This document shows, in pieces, positions 1-4,630 of a stretch of 5,678 nucleotides of DNA. Both the position numbers and the translations under genes were made by a program. The notes below the pieces were generated by a model. The model was not told where the DNA came from. It saw only the letters and a program-made list of their open reading frames with translations, and did no database searches. The first letter of the stretch is position 1. Each line of letters begins with the position of its first letter. The DNA is from Candidatus Altarchaeota archaeon (GTDB lineage: Archaea > Altiarchaeota > Altiarchaeia > JAFGQM01): contig JAFGQM010000056.1 in NCBI GenBank assembly GCA_016935655.1, positions 1-5,678 of the forward strand, given 5' to 3'.

Positions 1-954
1 ATAGACATAGCTGAACGACTAATCAAGGACGGAAGGATCAAAGGCAACAAAGCCGGGGAGATACAGCGGCTCATAGAAGAGCGGAAGTTCAACTATCTGG
101 CCAAGGAGCTGGGTGTGAGGGTAATCCACTGCAGCGAGCGGGACACTCAGACAACCGATAAGCCAAAGCAGGTGGGAGAGTTCGTAAACACGTGGAGCAT
201 CGAGGGCTTCCGGGAGGAAGGCATCGCAACAGCTGAGATGGGCTGGGGCACGCATGAAAAAGAGCTACCACAGCTGGCCTATGAACATAATGAGGGCCCA
301 CGGAACCAGATATGCCTGGCGCGCATGGGCATAAATACATGGGTAGTCTCGTGGGTGCCGAATTACGGCATCCACGGCATGGTCATCCGCCACGGCGAGG
401 CTTTCACACTGTCCGACAAACTGACTGTCTGGGAAAACGGCAAGGCAATCTACCGGCCGACCGTGCACTACGCGTACTGCCCTTGCGACAGCGCCATCGC
501 CTCGCTGAACGAGCTGCGAGGCATGGACTACAAGCTACAGGAGAAACAACGCATAATGGGTGATGAGATAACCACAGGCTCTGATATACTCGGCGCGCTT
601 ATAATGGGCCACCCCTATAAGTCGTGGTGGGTAGGCAGCGATCTCAGCATCGAGGAATCCCGCAGAATGGTGCCGCACCAAAACGCAACGACAGTCCAGG
701 TCGCCATATCGGTAGTCGCAGCGGTTAGTTGGATGCTCCAGAACCCAAAGAGGGGGGTCTGCACGTCCGAGGACCTGCCCCACGAGTACATACTGTCTAT
801 AGTAAAACCCTATCTCGGCAGATTCATATCGACGCCCTATGACTGGACACCTTTGAAACACTATACAAACACATTCCTGGGCTACAACAACCCCGCCATC
901 GACCGCAAGGACCCGTGGCAGTTCAAGAACTTCCTGATAACGGACGGGGATTAA
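1..954 (+). CDS. hss: Homospermidine synthase, bacterial (NAD-dependent) type, 5'-truncated by the window edge
   Basis: The frame is open from base 1 to the TAA at 952-954, giving 317 residues that form the C-terminal part of a protein usually near 470-480 residues. Conserved blocks of the family appear in order: VIHCSERDTQ (residues 40-49), GEFVNTWS (59-66), GWGTHEK (81-87), RPTVHYAYCPCD (about 152-163), LQEKQRIMGDEI, GSDLSIEESRRM, NPKRG, YDWTPL and a terminal DPWQFKNF starting at 304. The N-terminal Rossmann NAD-binding domain should lie upstream of the window. The enzyme family makes symmetric homospermidine from putrescine (or putrescine plus spermidine), using NAD as a prosthetic group, in the cytoplasm. 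It is related to saccharopine dehydrogenase-like folds, not to deoxyhypusine synthase. The GTG at 115 lies inside the conserved region and is not the real start. The family call is firm; the exact substrate preference is inferred. Confidence 0.93.
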   Translation: MDIAERLIKDGRIKGNKAGEIQRLIEERKFNYLAKELGVRVIHCSERDTQTTDKPKQVGEFVNTWSIEGFREEGIATAEMGWGTHEKELPQLAYEHNEGPRNQICLARMGINTWVVSWVPNYGIHGMVIRHGEAFTLSDKLTVWENGKAIYRPTVHYAYCPCDSAIASLNELRGMDYKLQEKQRIMGDEITTGSDILGALIMGHPYKSWWVGSDLSIEESRRMVPHQNATTVQVAISVVAAVSWMLQNPKRGVCTSEDLPHEYILSIVKPYLGRFISTPYDWTPLKHYTNTFLGYNNPAIDRKDPWQFKNFLITDGD

Positions 955-975
955 AAAGTACTCGATGAGAGCATA

Positions 976-1374
976 TCACTTACCTTTGCGCTCGTAATAA
1001 ACGACCATCCTATCAAAAAACCAAAGTTTTAAGATAAATGGTAGTGTGGCTGAGTATAATGCCGGCCAGAAGAGGTTCATATAGGTCGTATAGAGTGCAA
1101 GAAGGAAGAAGACGGCAATCAAGAAGTTCAGGAATAAGGAAAGGTCCCATCGCCATTTCGCAGTCCACATCTCTTCCCCCAACACGCCCTTGCTCAGCCA
1201 ACTGTCCATCCTCTTTGGTTTTGGAAAGACCAAGGGATTAATGACGACCCAGATTATGATTATGCCCAGTGCATACCAATTGTGGTGCCAGATGGCGAGG
1301 AGCAGGAAGGGGTATGTGGCCATCCTCGTCGCACCGCTCCAGGGATTGGCATGCCTCTTCCAGAATTTTTCCAT
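976..1374 (-). CDS. Small membrane protein, DUF6653-like
   Basis: This 132-residue protein opens with FWKRHANPWSGATR (residues 4-17). From memory, that block is the signature of the DUF6653 family of short archaeal and bacterial membrane proteins, whose function is unknown. Hydrophobic segments follow: roughly 21-33 and 35-51 (AIWHHNWYALGIIIIWVVINP), then 78-95 and 98-120, so about four membrane helices with a basic C-terminus (YYERKGK). A polar stretch rich in Trp, Lys and Glu (about 52-77) separates the two halves. The ATG at 1372-1374 has no Shine-Dalgarno sequence but an A/T-rich box about 24 nt upstream, fitting a leaderless start. The gene follows the methyltransferase-like gene on the same strand with a 46-nt gap and converges with hss, 21 nt between the stops. 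The coding call is strong; the family name is recalled, not searched. Confidence 0.8.
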   Translation of the reverse strand: MEKFWKRHANPWSGATRMATYPFLLLAIWHHNWYALGIIIIWVVINPLVFPKPKRMDSWLSKGVLGEEMWTAKWRWDLSLFLNFLIAVFFLLALYTTYMNLFWPALYSATLPFILKLWFFDRMVVYYERKGK

Positions 1375-1390
1375 ATTGTTCTAATGCCCG

Positions 1391-1404
1391 GATAAATTAA
1401 AAAA
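1391..1404 (-). promoter_or_regulatory. TATA-like box for the DUF6653-like gene
   Basis: On the minus strand this reads TTTTTTAATTTATC and is centred about 24 nt upstream of the ATG at 1374, the spacing expected of an archaeal TATA box for a leaderless mRNA. It implies the gene can be transcribed separately from the upstream methyltransferase-like gene. Confidence 0.45.
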
Positions 1405-1420
1405 TGCCTGCTTCCTAGGC

Positions 1421-1993
1421 CTACAAAATCCCAGGAATCAACCTCTTGGTCTTCTTCATGTAGTCCTGATATGCCTTCCCGAAATGCTCGAGCATCATGG
1501 CCTCCTCTTTCGGGATGCGATAGAGATAAAACGGGGTTATGGTCACAAGCATCGCAGGTCCGGCTATCCAATTTTGGATGAGGAGCAGTTGCGCAAGAGC
1601 CCAGTAGAGGTGGGAAGCGTACATTGGATGTCGTATATGCTTGTATATGCCATCGGTAACCAATTCGTGCTTGTCTTGTATTTTGATGTTGGGGGACCAT
1701 CGCCTCCCCAAATCAACATGTGACTTCCAGAGCACCCAGAGGGCGATTATAAAAGCTGGGATCCCCAACCAAGACAGTGCTTCCGGGAGCTGGTAATCCC
1801 CGAAATCCAGGTAGGTGGTGATGAGATAAAGCAGGGGCAGGAAAAACATCCCTATAGAGTTCAGTGAGAAGAGGAATAGCTCCAAAGGCGGCATGTCAAA
1901 GCGCTTCTTCAGGCCCCGGGTGCCCGCCCTCCTGATAACGACGCCTGCTATCAGGAAGATTACGTAAATCGCGTCAAAGATCGTGGAAAACAT
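1421..1993 (-). CDS. Isoprenylcysteine carboxyl methyltransferase (ICMT/PEMT)-family membrane methyltransferase
   Basis: The 190-residue protein is an integral membrane methyltransferase of the ICMT/PEMT superfamily. Hydrophobic helices lie at about 5-20, 38-61, 73-90, 127-143 and 144-158. The family's S-adenosylmethionine-binding core is at 111-131: LVTDGIYKHIRHPMYAS, including the RHPMY block (121-125). It is followed by the paired acidic residues E163-E164 and the terminal pattern EHFGKAYQDYMKKTKRLIP (169-187). These enzymes transfer a methyl group from SAM to a membrane-embedded acceptor; eukaryotic ICMT acts on prenylated CaaX cysteines, while prokaryotic acceptors are mostly unknown. 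I chose ATG 1991-1993. The frame stays open to a GTG at 2068, but that 25-residue extension would run into the structured, G/C-rich intergenic region and is not family-like. It could share an operon with the downstream membrane protein. Confidence 0.85.
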   Translation of the reverse strand: MFSTIFDAIYVIFLIAGVVIRRAGTRGLKKRFDMPPLELFLFSLNSIGMFFLPLLYLITTYLDFGDYQLPEALSWLGIPAFIIALWVLWKSHVDLGRRWSPNIKIQDKHELVTDGIYKHIRHPMYASHLYWALAQLLLIQNWIAGPAMLVTITPFYLYRIPKEEAMMLEHFGKAYQDYMKKTKRLIPGIL

Positions 1994-2011
1994 AATAAGA
2001 TAGATTGTGGG

Positions 2012-2024
2012 GAAAGAAAAAAAT
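2012..2024 (-). promoter_or_regulatory. T-rich candidate promoter element for the ICMT-family gene
   Basis: On the minus strand a run ATTTTTTTCTTTC lies centred about 25 nt upstream of the chosen ATG at 1993. Position fits an archaeal TATA box, but the run is a poor TATA consensus and also follows a GGGAGCA motif like a tRNA 3' end, so it could instead be a relic T-run terminator. Confidence 0.3.
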
Positions 2025-2031
2025 GCTCCCG
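2020..2031 (-). repeat. Short copy (site D) of the tRNA-tail-like repeat
   Basis: The 12 bases AAAATGCTCCCG are identical to 4629-4640, after hicA, in the same orientation. On the minus strand they read CGGGAGCATTTT, like a tRNA acceptor 3' strand, discriminator A and T-run. There is no T-arm next to it, so the tRNA origin is not demonstrated here. It lies at the left edge of the A/T-rich accessory stretch. Confidence 0.35.
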
Positions 2032-2154
2032 AGAGTGAGATGGCATCAGAACGTCGCCCTGATAGCACTGTCAGGGGTTGTAGCCTAAATCGCGGCTGCT
2101 CCTTTCGATGGCTGCGTATGGAGCCCCTAACCGCAGATTGATCGTAAGGCCTAG
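2032..2154. other. G/C-rich divergent intergenic region with two possible stem-loops
   Basis: This stretch between the divergent ICMT-family and ankyrin genes is much richer in G/C than the promoter sequence around it and holds no credible ORF. Hairpin 1 spans 2057-2076: CCCTGA pairs with TCAGGG, and if transcribed on the + strand it extends by U-G and A-U pairs to an 8-bp stem around a GCAC loop. Hairpin 2 spans 2092-2134: GCGG (2092-2095) pairs with CCGC (2131-2134), and GCTCC (2098-2102) with GGAGC (2120-2124), giving two stems split by an asymmetric internal loop. It might encode a small structured RNA or be the remains of an older gene. No known RNA family was recognised, and no clear box C/D or H/ACA set was found. 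Confidence 0.3.
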
Positions 2155-2162
2155 TTTTTAAT
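2155..2162 (+). promoter_or_regulatory. TATA-like box for the ankyrin gene
   Basis: TTTTTAAT sits about 29 nt upstream of ATG 2188 in an A/T-rich leader without any Shine-Dalgarno motif, consistent with a leaderless archaeal transcript. Confidence 0.45.
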
Positions 2163-2187
2163 GAATAGAGATTAATATAATCTAAAT

Positions 2188-3135
2188 ATGAAAACGACTG
2201 AAAACTTAATCGAAGCCGCAGGCTCTCATGATTGGTCTAAGGTACAAAATCTGGTTAGGAGAGGTGCTGATGTAAATGCAAAAGGGCCTGATAATAAGAG
2301 AGCACTGCATTTGGCTGTAAGCGATAGTAATGAAGGCATGGTCAAAGAACTGATAAAAGCCGGTGCTGATGTAAATGTAAAGGACCGGTACGGTTGGACG
2401 GCATTAGTTATAGCTGTAAGCTGGGGGGAAGGGGAGATAATCAAGGAACTGATAAAGGCCGGTGCTGATGTAAATGTAAAGGACCGAGAAGGCAGGACTG
2501 CACTGCATATAGCTGCAAGCTATGGAGTAGAGGAGATAGTCAAAGAACTGATAAAGGCCGGTGCTGATGTAAATGTAAAGGACCAGGGCAGTTGGACGGC
2601 ACTGCATGCGGCTGCAGCCGATGACCATAAAGGGATAGTCAAAGAACTGATAAAGGCCGGTGCTGATGTAAATGTAAAGGACGATGAGCATAGGGCCCCA
2701 TTGGACTGTGCAAAAAGCCAAAATGTAAAAGAACTGCTTTTACGGGCGGGGGCCAAAAAATCCAATCCTGCTTATCAATTGAGTAAGGCCTTATCAAGCA
2801 TACAAATACTTAGTTGGGTACCATTTACAATCTTATATTTCATATGGCCTTCGGAAATAACCTCATACCTCCTTGTAGGGTCGTTTATTCTGTTAAACAG
2901 CGTAGCATGGACCGAATATTCAGTTTCCTTTTCTGGAAGTGACGCACTTTTACTTGTATGGCTGCCCACAATTATTATGACGATATACTTTGCGGTAGAA
3001 TACTTTGTGTATTCCAGGGTCGATCTGTTTTGGCTTATGATAGCCTTCCTAACTCTGGTTATAGCAACACAGATGGATAGAGAGATATGCATAGTCAAGA
3101 GAATACAACACCTAAGAGGTAAACCGTTCGACTAG
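2188..3135 (+). CDS. Ankyrin-repeat protein with a C-terminal four-helix membrane domain
   Basis: The 315-residue protein has an N-terminal ankyrin array: a degenerate first unit (about 4-33), four units with the KELIKAGADVNVKD hairpin (ending at D66, D99, D132 and D165) and a partial last unit to about 190. The consensus pieces G-x-TALHxAA and LIKAGADVN are easily seen. Ankyrin arrays bind partner proteins, so the soluble half is probably a docking surface. From about 205 the protein becomes hydrophobic, with probable membrane helices at 205-220, 226-241, 252-275 and 279-295, then a basic tail. The membrane domain was not recognised as a known family. The repeats are nearly identical at DNA level as well. 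The gene opens the A/T-rich island and probably has its own promoter. Protein binding at the membrane is inferred; the partner is unknown. Confidence 0.9.
   Translation: MKTTENLIEAAGSHDWSKVQNLVRRGADVNAKGPDNKRALHLAVSDSNEGMVKELIKAGADVNVKDRYGWTALVIAVSWGEGEIIKELIKAGADVNVKDREGRTALHIAASYGVEEIVKELIKAGADVNVKDQGSWTALHAAAADDHKGIVKELIKAGADVNVKDDEHRAPLDCAKSQNVKELLLRAGAKKSNPAYQLSKALSSIQILSWVPFTILYFIWPSEITSYLLVGSFILLNSVAWTEYSVSFSGSDALLLVWLPTIIMTIYFAVEYFVYSRVDLFWLMIAFLTLVIATQMDREICIVKRIQHLRGKPFD
2341..2682 (+). repeat. Four near-identical 45-bp segments at exact 99-bp spacing inside the ankyrin gene
   Basis: Copies lie at 2341-2385, 2440-2484, 2539-2583 and 2638-2682. Each encodes (V/I)KELIKAGADVNVKD. Copies three and four are identical over the full 45 bases; the first differs at one base (AAAGCC for AAGGCC) and the second at two (ATC for GTC, AAGG for AAAG). 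The 54 bases between copies diverge much more, so codon identity in the hairpin half exceeds what protein constraint needs and suggests recent duplication or gene conversion. Confidence 0.9.
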
Positions 3136-3220
3136 TGAGCTAGCATAGTAAGTCGAAAGGCTTATTAGGACGGCTAATGAAAGATAGATTTAGGCTCCTT
3201 AAACTCGGACTTAAGCCACA

Positions 3221-3227
3221 ATAAAAA
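3221..3227 (+). promoter_or_regulatory. A/T-rich candidate TATA element for the Cys-rich small gene
   Basis: ATAAAAA begins 25 nt upstream of ATG 3246. The spacing favours that ATG over the in-frame GTG at 3240 as the start of a leaderless message. Confidence 0.35.
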
Positions 3228-3245
3228 ACTGTCTAGTTTGTGGAA

Positions 3246-3494
3246 ATGAGGAACTTTAAATGTTGTCCAAATGGCAAATGGGAAAGGCTAAAGGATCTAG
3301 GGCATGCAGACTCATTTGATTTTATTCTGGACAAATGTAGCGTTTGCGGAAAATACTGGGCAAGTATCTTCTGCACACCAACCGCAGTTCTTGGCTATGA
3401 GGAAGTCAGAAAACATGATGCCGAGGAGCTAATCAGTCTGGATGGAAAACAGCTCAAAAAAGCAATATCGGATTGGATGTATGAGAACCTATGA
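3246..3494 (+). CDS. Small Cys-rich protein, possibly zinc-binding, unknown function
   Basis: From ATG 3246 the product has 82 residues (an in-frame GTG at 3240 would add two). Four cysteines are arranged like a treble-clef or ribbon metal site: C6-C7 near the start and C31-x-x-C34 in KCSVCGKYW, with another Cys at 43. Aromatic residues around the knuckle (Y37, W38) fit a small zinc fold. The C-terminal third is a charged helix-like segment (DAEELISLDGKQLKKAISDW). I do not recognise the family. It stands alone between the ankyrin gene and the mazEF operon, with about 110 nt upstream and the tRNA-derived fragment 5-9 nt downstream. Codon use is A/T-leaning like its island neighbours. It is probably a real gene because it has a plausible promoter and the cysteine pattern; metal binding is inferred. 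Confidence 0.65.
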   Translation: MRNFKCCPNGKWERLKDLGHADSFDFILDKCSVCGKYWASIFCTPTAVLGYEEVRKHDAEELISLDGKQLKKAISDWMYENL

Positions 3495-3499
3495 TGGAT

Positions 3500-3516
3500 A
3501 AAATGCCCCAGCAGGG
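3500..3516 (-). repeat. Tail repeat, copy A (core AAAATGC...CAGGG)
   Basis: This is the portion of the tRNA fragment shared with the copies at 4149-4165 and 4629-4645. It comprises the T-run, discriminator, acceptor 3' strand and T-stem 3' strand. It starts 5 nt after the stop codon of the Cys-rich gene. Confidence 0.65.
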
Positions 3517-3546
3517 ATTCGAACCCGGGTCACTGGCTTGAAAGGC
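3504..3546 (-). pseudogene. tRNA 3'-half fragment (site A), Glu-like TTC anticodon loop
   Basis: Read on the minus strand, these 43 bases have the order of a tRNA 3' half: last bases of the anticodon stem, loop CTTTCAA (anticodon TTC, Glu), stem strand GCCAG, variable TGAC, T-stem CCGGG, T-loop TTCGAAT, T-stem CCCTG, acceptor strand CTGGGGC and discriminator A. A TTTTA run follows and no CCA is encoded. One T-stem pair (50:64) is mismatched. Resemblance to the tRNA ends in the anticodon stem: positions 27-29 no longer pair and no D-arm or 5' acceptor follows. It is therefore a fragment, typical of what a tRNA-targeting integrase leaves at the far end of an element, or conceivably a separate 3'-half gene. 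It abuts the mazEF promoter. Confidence 0.75.
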
Positions 3547-3559
3547 TTTTTCTTACTAA
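3546..3559 (+). promoter_or_regulatory. Weak TATA-like region of the mazEF operon
   Basis: A T-rich stretch (CTTTTTCTTACTAA) is centred about 24 nt upstream of ATG 3576. It starts where tRNA similarity ends, so the promoter and the tRNA fragment directly adjoin. No Shine-Dalgarno motif precedes the ATG. Confidence 0.35.
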
Positions 3560-3575
3560 TCTTACAAATAATACG

Positions 3576-3827
3576 ATGGAAAACGAATTGCTTGAGATTA
3601 AAAGCACAAAGATAACTGAAAAGGGCCAAATATGCATTCCGAAGGATCTCCGGAATCTGGGGGACTTCAAAGTCGGGTCAAAGGTTTCTATATTCGTCTA
3701 CAAAGACAAGATGGAGTTGAGGCCGATGAAGAGAGTGAACCAGATAGCGACTGCCATAGCTAGCGAGAGAAGCCTGGCAAAGGATTGGCTGAGCCCAGAG
3801 GAGGACGAAGCATGGAAAGACTTATGA
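3576..3827 (+). CDS. AbrB/MazE-type antitoxin
   Basis: The 83-residue product begins with a swapped-hairpin SpoVT/AbrB DNA-binding domain (about 6-50): STKITEKGQICIPKDLRN, then a GSKVSIFVYKDKMELRP strand pair. The C-terminal tail (64-83) reads ERSLAKDWLSPEEDEAWKDL, the acidic and aromatic segment typical of antitoxins of this class that wraps the partner MazF/PemK toxin. It is expected to neutralise the toxin and, with it, repress its own promoter. The stop overlaps the toxin gene by 16 nt, a standard TA arrangement with translational coupling. The start ATG is leaderless-like. Family call is firm; DNA targets are unknown. Confidence 0.92.
   Translation: MENELLEIKSTKITEKGQICIPKDLRNLGDFKVGSKVSIFVYKDKMELRPMKRVNQIATAIASERSLAKDWLSPEEDEAWKDL
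3798..3804 (+). promoter_or_regulatory. Shine-Dalgarno sequence deciding the toxin start
   Basis: GAGGAGG lies 7 nt upstream of ATG 3812, inside the antitoxin coding sequence. It supports 3812 over the upstream in-frame ATG at 3785 and the ATGA-overlap ATG at 3824. Because the same bases encode the conserved PEED part of the antitoxin tail, the ribosome signal may be partly fortuitous. Confidence 0.5.
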
Positions 3828-4144
3828 AGGGCGATATAGTTGTCGTCCCCTTTCCGTTCTCTAATTTAAGTAAAACAAAGAGGAGACCCGCACTCATAGT
3901 CGCAGATTTGGAAGGTGATGATTTTATTCTCTGCCAGATAACCAGCGAAGCCAATAAGGATAGATATGCTATTGCTCTCTCAAACAAAGATTTCAAGAGC
4001 GGTTCCTTAAAGGTCGACAGCATGATAAGGCCGAATAAATTGTTTACTGCTGACGCATCCCTAGTCCTCTACAGGATTGGGTCGCTCAGAGAATCAAAAA
4101 TAAAAGAGATTGAGGATAGATTGGTGGGGATTATTGGTAGGTGA
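3812..4144 (+). CDS. MazF/PemK-family endoribonuclease toxin
   Basis: The 110-residue protein has the MazF/PemK fold signature from its first residues: KGDIVVVPFPFSNLSKTKRRPALIV (residues 6-30). The conserved Arg pair before Pro (R24-R25) and the following T44-S45 form the usual catalytic and RNA-binding site. A later block, VDSMIRPNKLFTADASL, matches the family's Arg-containing second half. These toxins cleave mRNA at short sequence motifs and stop growth when the labile antitoxin is lost. An ATG at 3785 is in frame but lies deep within the antitoxin gene; 3812 has a good Shine-Dalgarno sequence, and 3824 (ATGA overlap with the antitoxin stop) is the alternative, giving 106 residues. Nothing appears truncated, so the toxin is probably active. 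Cleavage specificity cannot be read from sequence. Confidence 0.92.
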   Translation: MERLMKGDIVVVPFPFSNLSKTKRRPALIVADLEGDDFILCQITSEANKDRYAIALSNKDFKSGSLKVDSMIRPNKLFTADASLVLYRIGSLRESKIKEIEDRLVGIIGR

Positions 4145-4148
4145 AAGT

Positions 4149-4170
4149 AAAATGCCCCCGCCGGGATTTG
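4149..4170 (-). repeat. tRNA-tail repeat (site B) between mazEF and hicBA
   Basis: On the minus strand 4153-4170 reads CAAAT-CCCGG-CGGGGGC-A, that is T-loop positions 56-60, T-stem 61-65, acceptor 66-72 and discriminator A73, followed by TTTTA. Resemblance stops inside the T-loop (the expected TT is replaced). It shares the T-run and all but two of the tail positions with copy A. It begins 5 nt after the mazF stop, and the hicBA promoter begins immediately on its other side. Confidence 0.65.
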
Positions 4171-4179
4171 TTTTTAAAC
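4171..4179 (+). promoter_or_regulatory. TATA box of the hicBA operon
   Basis: TTTTTAAAC lies about 28 nt upstream of ATG 4203, with no Shine-Dalgarno sequence in between, as in leaderless archaeal transcripts. It directly follows the tRNA-tail repeat. Confidence 0.5.
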
Positions 4180-4202
4180 TTGTTATCGCTATATAAATTG
4201 CA

Positions 4203-4415
4203 ATGGAAACCTACCATATAAAGATAGAAAAGGATCATGAAAGCGAGTGGTTGGTTGTTCAGTGTGTCGAATATCCGGGGGCAATCAGTCAGGGTAAAAC
4301 CATAGATGAATGCATTAGCAATATAAAAGAGGCCCTTGATTTAATCCTTGAGGATGAGAAAAAGGCTAGCAAAGACTCCAAATTAGTTTTTGAAGTTCCC
4401 GCAGCATTGGCATGA
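4203..4415 (+). CDS. hicB: HicB-family antitoxin (short form)
   Basis: The 70-residue protein matches the partial RNase H-like HicB fold: an opening strand YHIKIEKD, then EWLVVQCVEYPGAISQGKTIDECISNIKEALDLILEDE (15-52), with the family's EYPG...GKT..E pattern followed by the helix. It lacks a C-terminal ribbon-helix-helix or HTH DNA-binding domain, as short archaeal HicB proteins often do, so self-repression would need another mechanism. The stop overlaps the start of hicA as ATGA (4412-4415). The order is antitoxin first, the reverse of the E. coli operon but common elsewhere. Expected to bind and block HicA. Confidence 0.88.
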   Translation: METYHIKIEKDHESEWLVVQCVEYPGAISQGKTIDECISNIKEALDLILEDEKKASKDSKLVFEVPAALA

Positions 4416-4630
4416 AACCTATCAAAAGGAGGAAGTTTCTTTCTATTCTCACAGAAGAGTTCAACGTCAAGTTTGTACGAGAGGGTCGAGGTTCTCATGC
4501 GCTCTATGCATCGGCCAACGGAAAAGCGGTAATCCCGCATTATGATGAATTATCCGGTGTCTTGGTGAGGAAAATCCTAAAAGAGCTGGATATTGATTCC
4601 TCCGAGTTTATGAAAATCATGAATGGGTAA
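4412..4630 (+). CDS. hicA: HicA-family mRNA interferase toxin
   Basis: The 72-residue protein has the double-stranded-RNA-binding-like fold of HicA. A basic start (KPIKRRKFLSIL) leads to GRGSHALY (25-32), which carries the catalytic His29, then a strand GKAVIPHYDELSGVLVRKILKELDID (37-62) ending in the conserved terminal helix. HicA cleaves mRNA independently of translation and is blocked by HicB. The ATG at 4412 overlaps the hicB stop, so it is translated by coupling. All key parts are present, including the His. The stop TAA at 4628-4630 is itself part of the downstream tail repeat. Confidence 0.9.
   Translation: MKPIKRRKFLSILTEEFNVKFVREGRGSHALYASANGKAVIPHYDELSGVLVRKILKELDIDSSEFMKIMNG

Noticed and set aside
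1260..1700. Minus-strand frame spanning the end of the ICMT-family gene and the start of the DUF6653-like gene
   Set aside because: It is a shifted frame crossing two well-supported genes and has no membrane or family pattern of its own.
1994..2068. N-terminal extension of the ICMT-family gene from GTG 2068
   Set aside because: The 25 added residues are not family-like, run through the T-rich promoter candidate and the tail repeat, and reach hairpin 1; ATG 1993 gives the expected start.
2341..2682. CRISPR-like or intergenic tandem array
   Set aside because: The regular repeats are in frame and encode ankyrin units of 33 residues; the intervening segments are coding, not spacers.
2404..2721. 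Minus-strand repetitive frames opposite the ankyrin repeats
   Set aside because: Their internal repetition only mirrors the 99-bp ankyrin units on the + strand.
3504..3590. Complete tRNA-Glu gene at site A
   Set aside because: Beyond the anticodon stem there is no 5' anticodon strand, D-arm or acceptor 5' strand; the sequence turns into the mazEF promoter.
3785..3811. Earlier ATG start of the MazF gene
   Set aside because: It lies 43 nt inside the antitoxin gene, adds residues the family lacks and has no better ribosome site than 3812.
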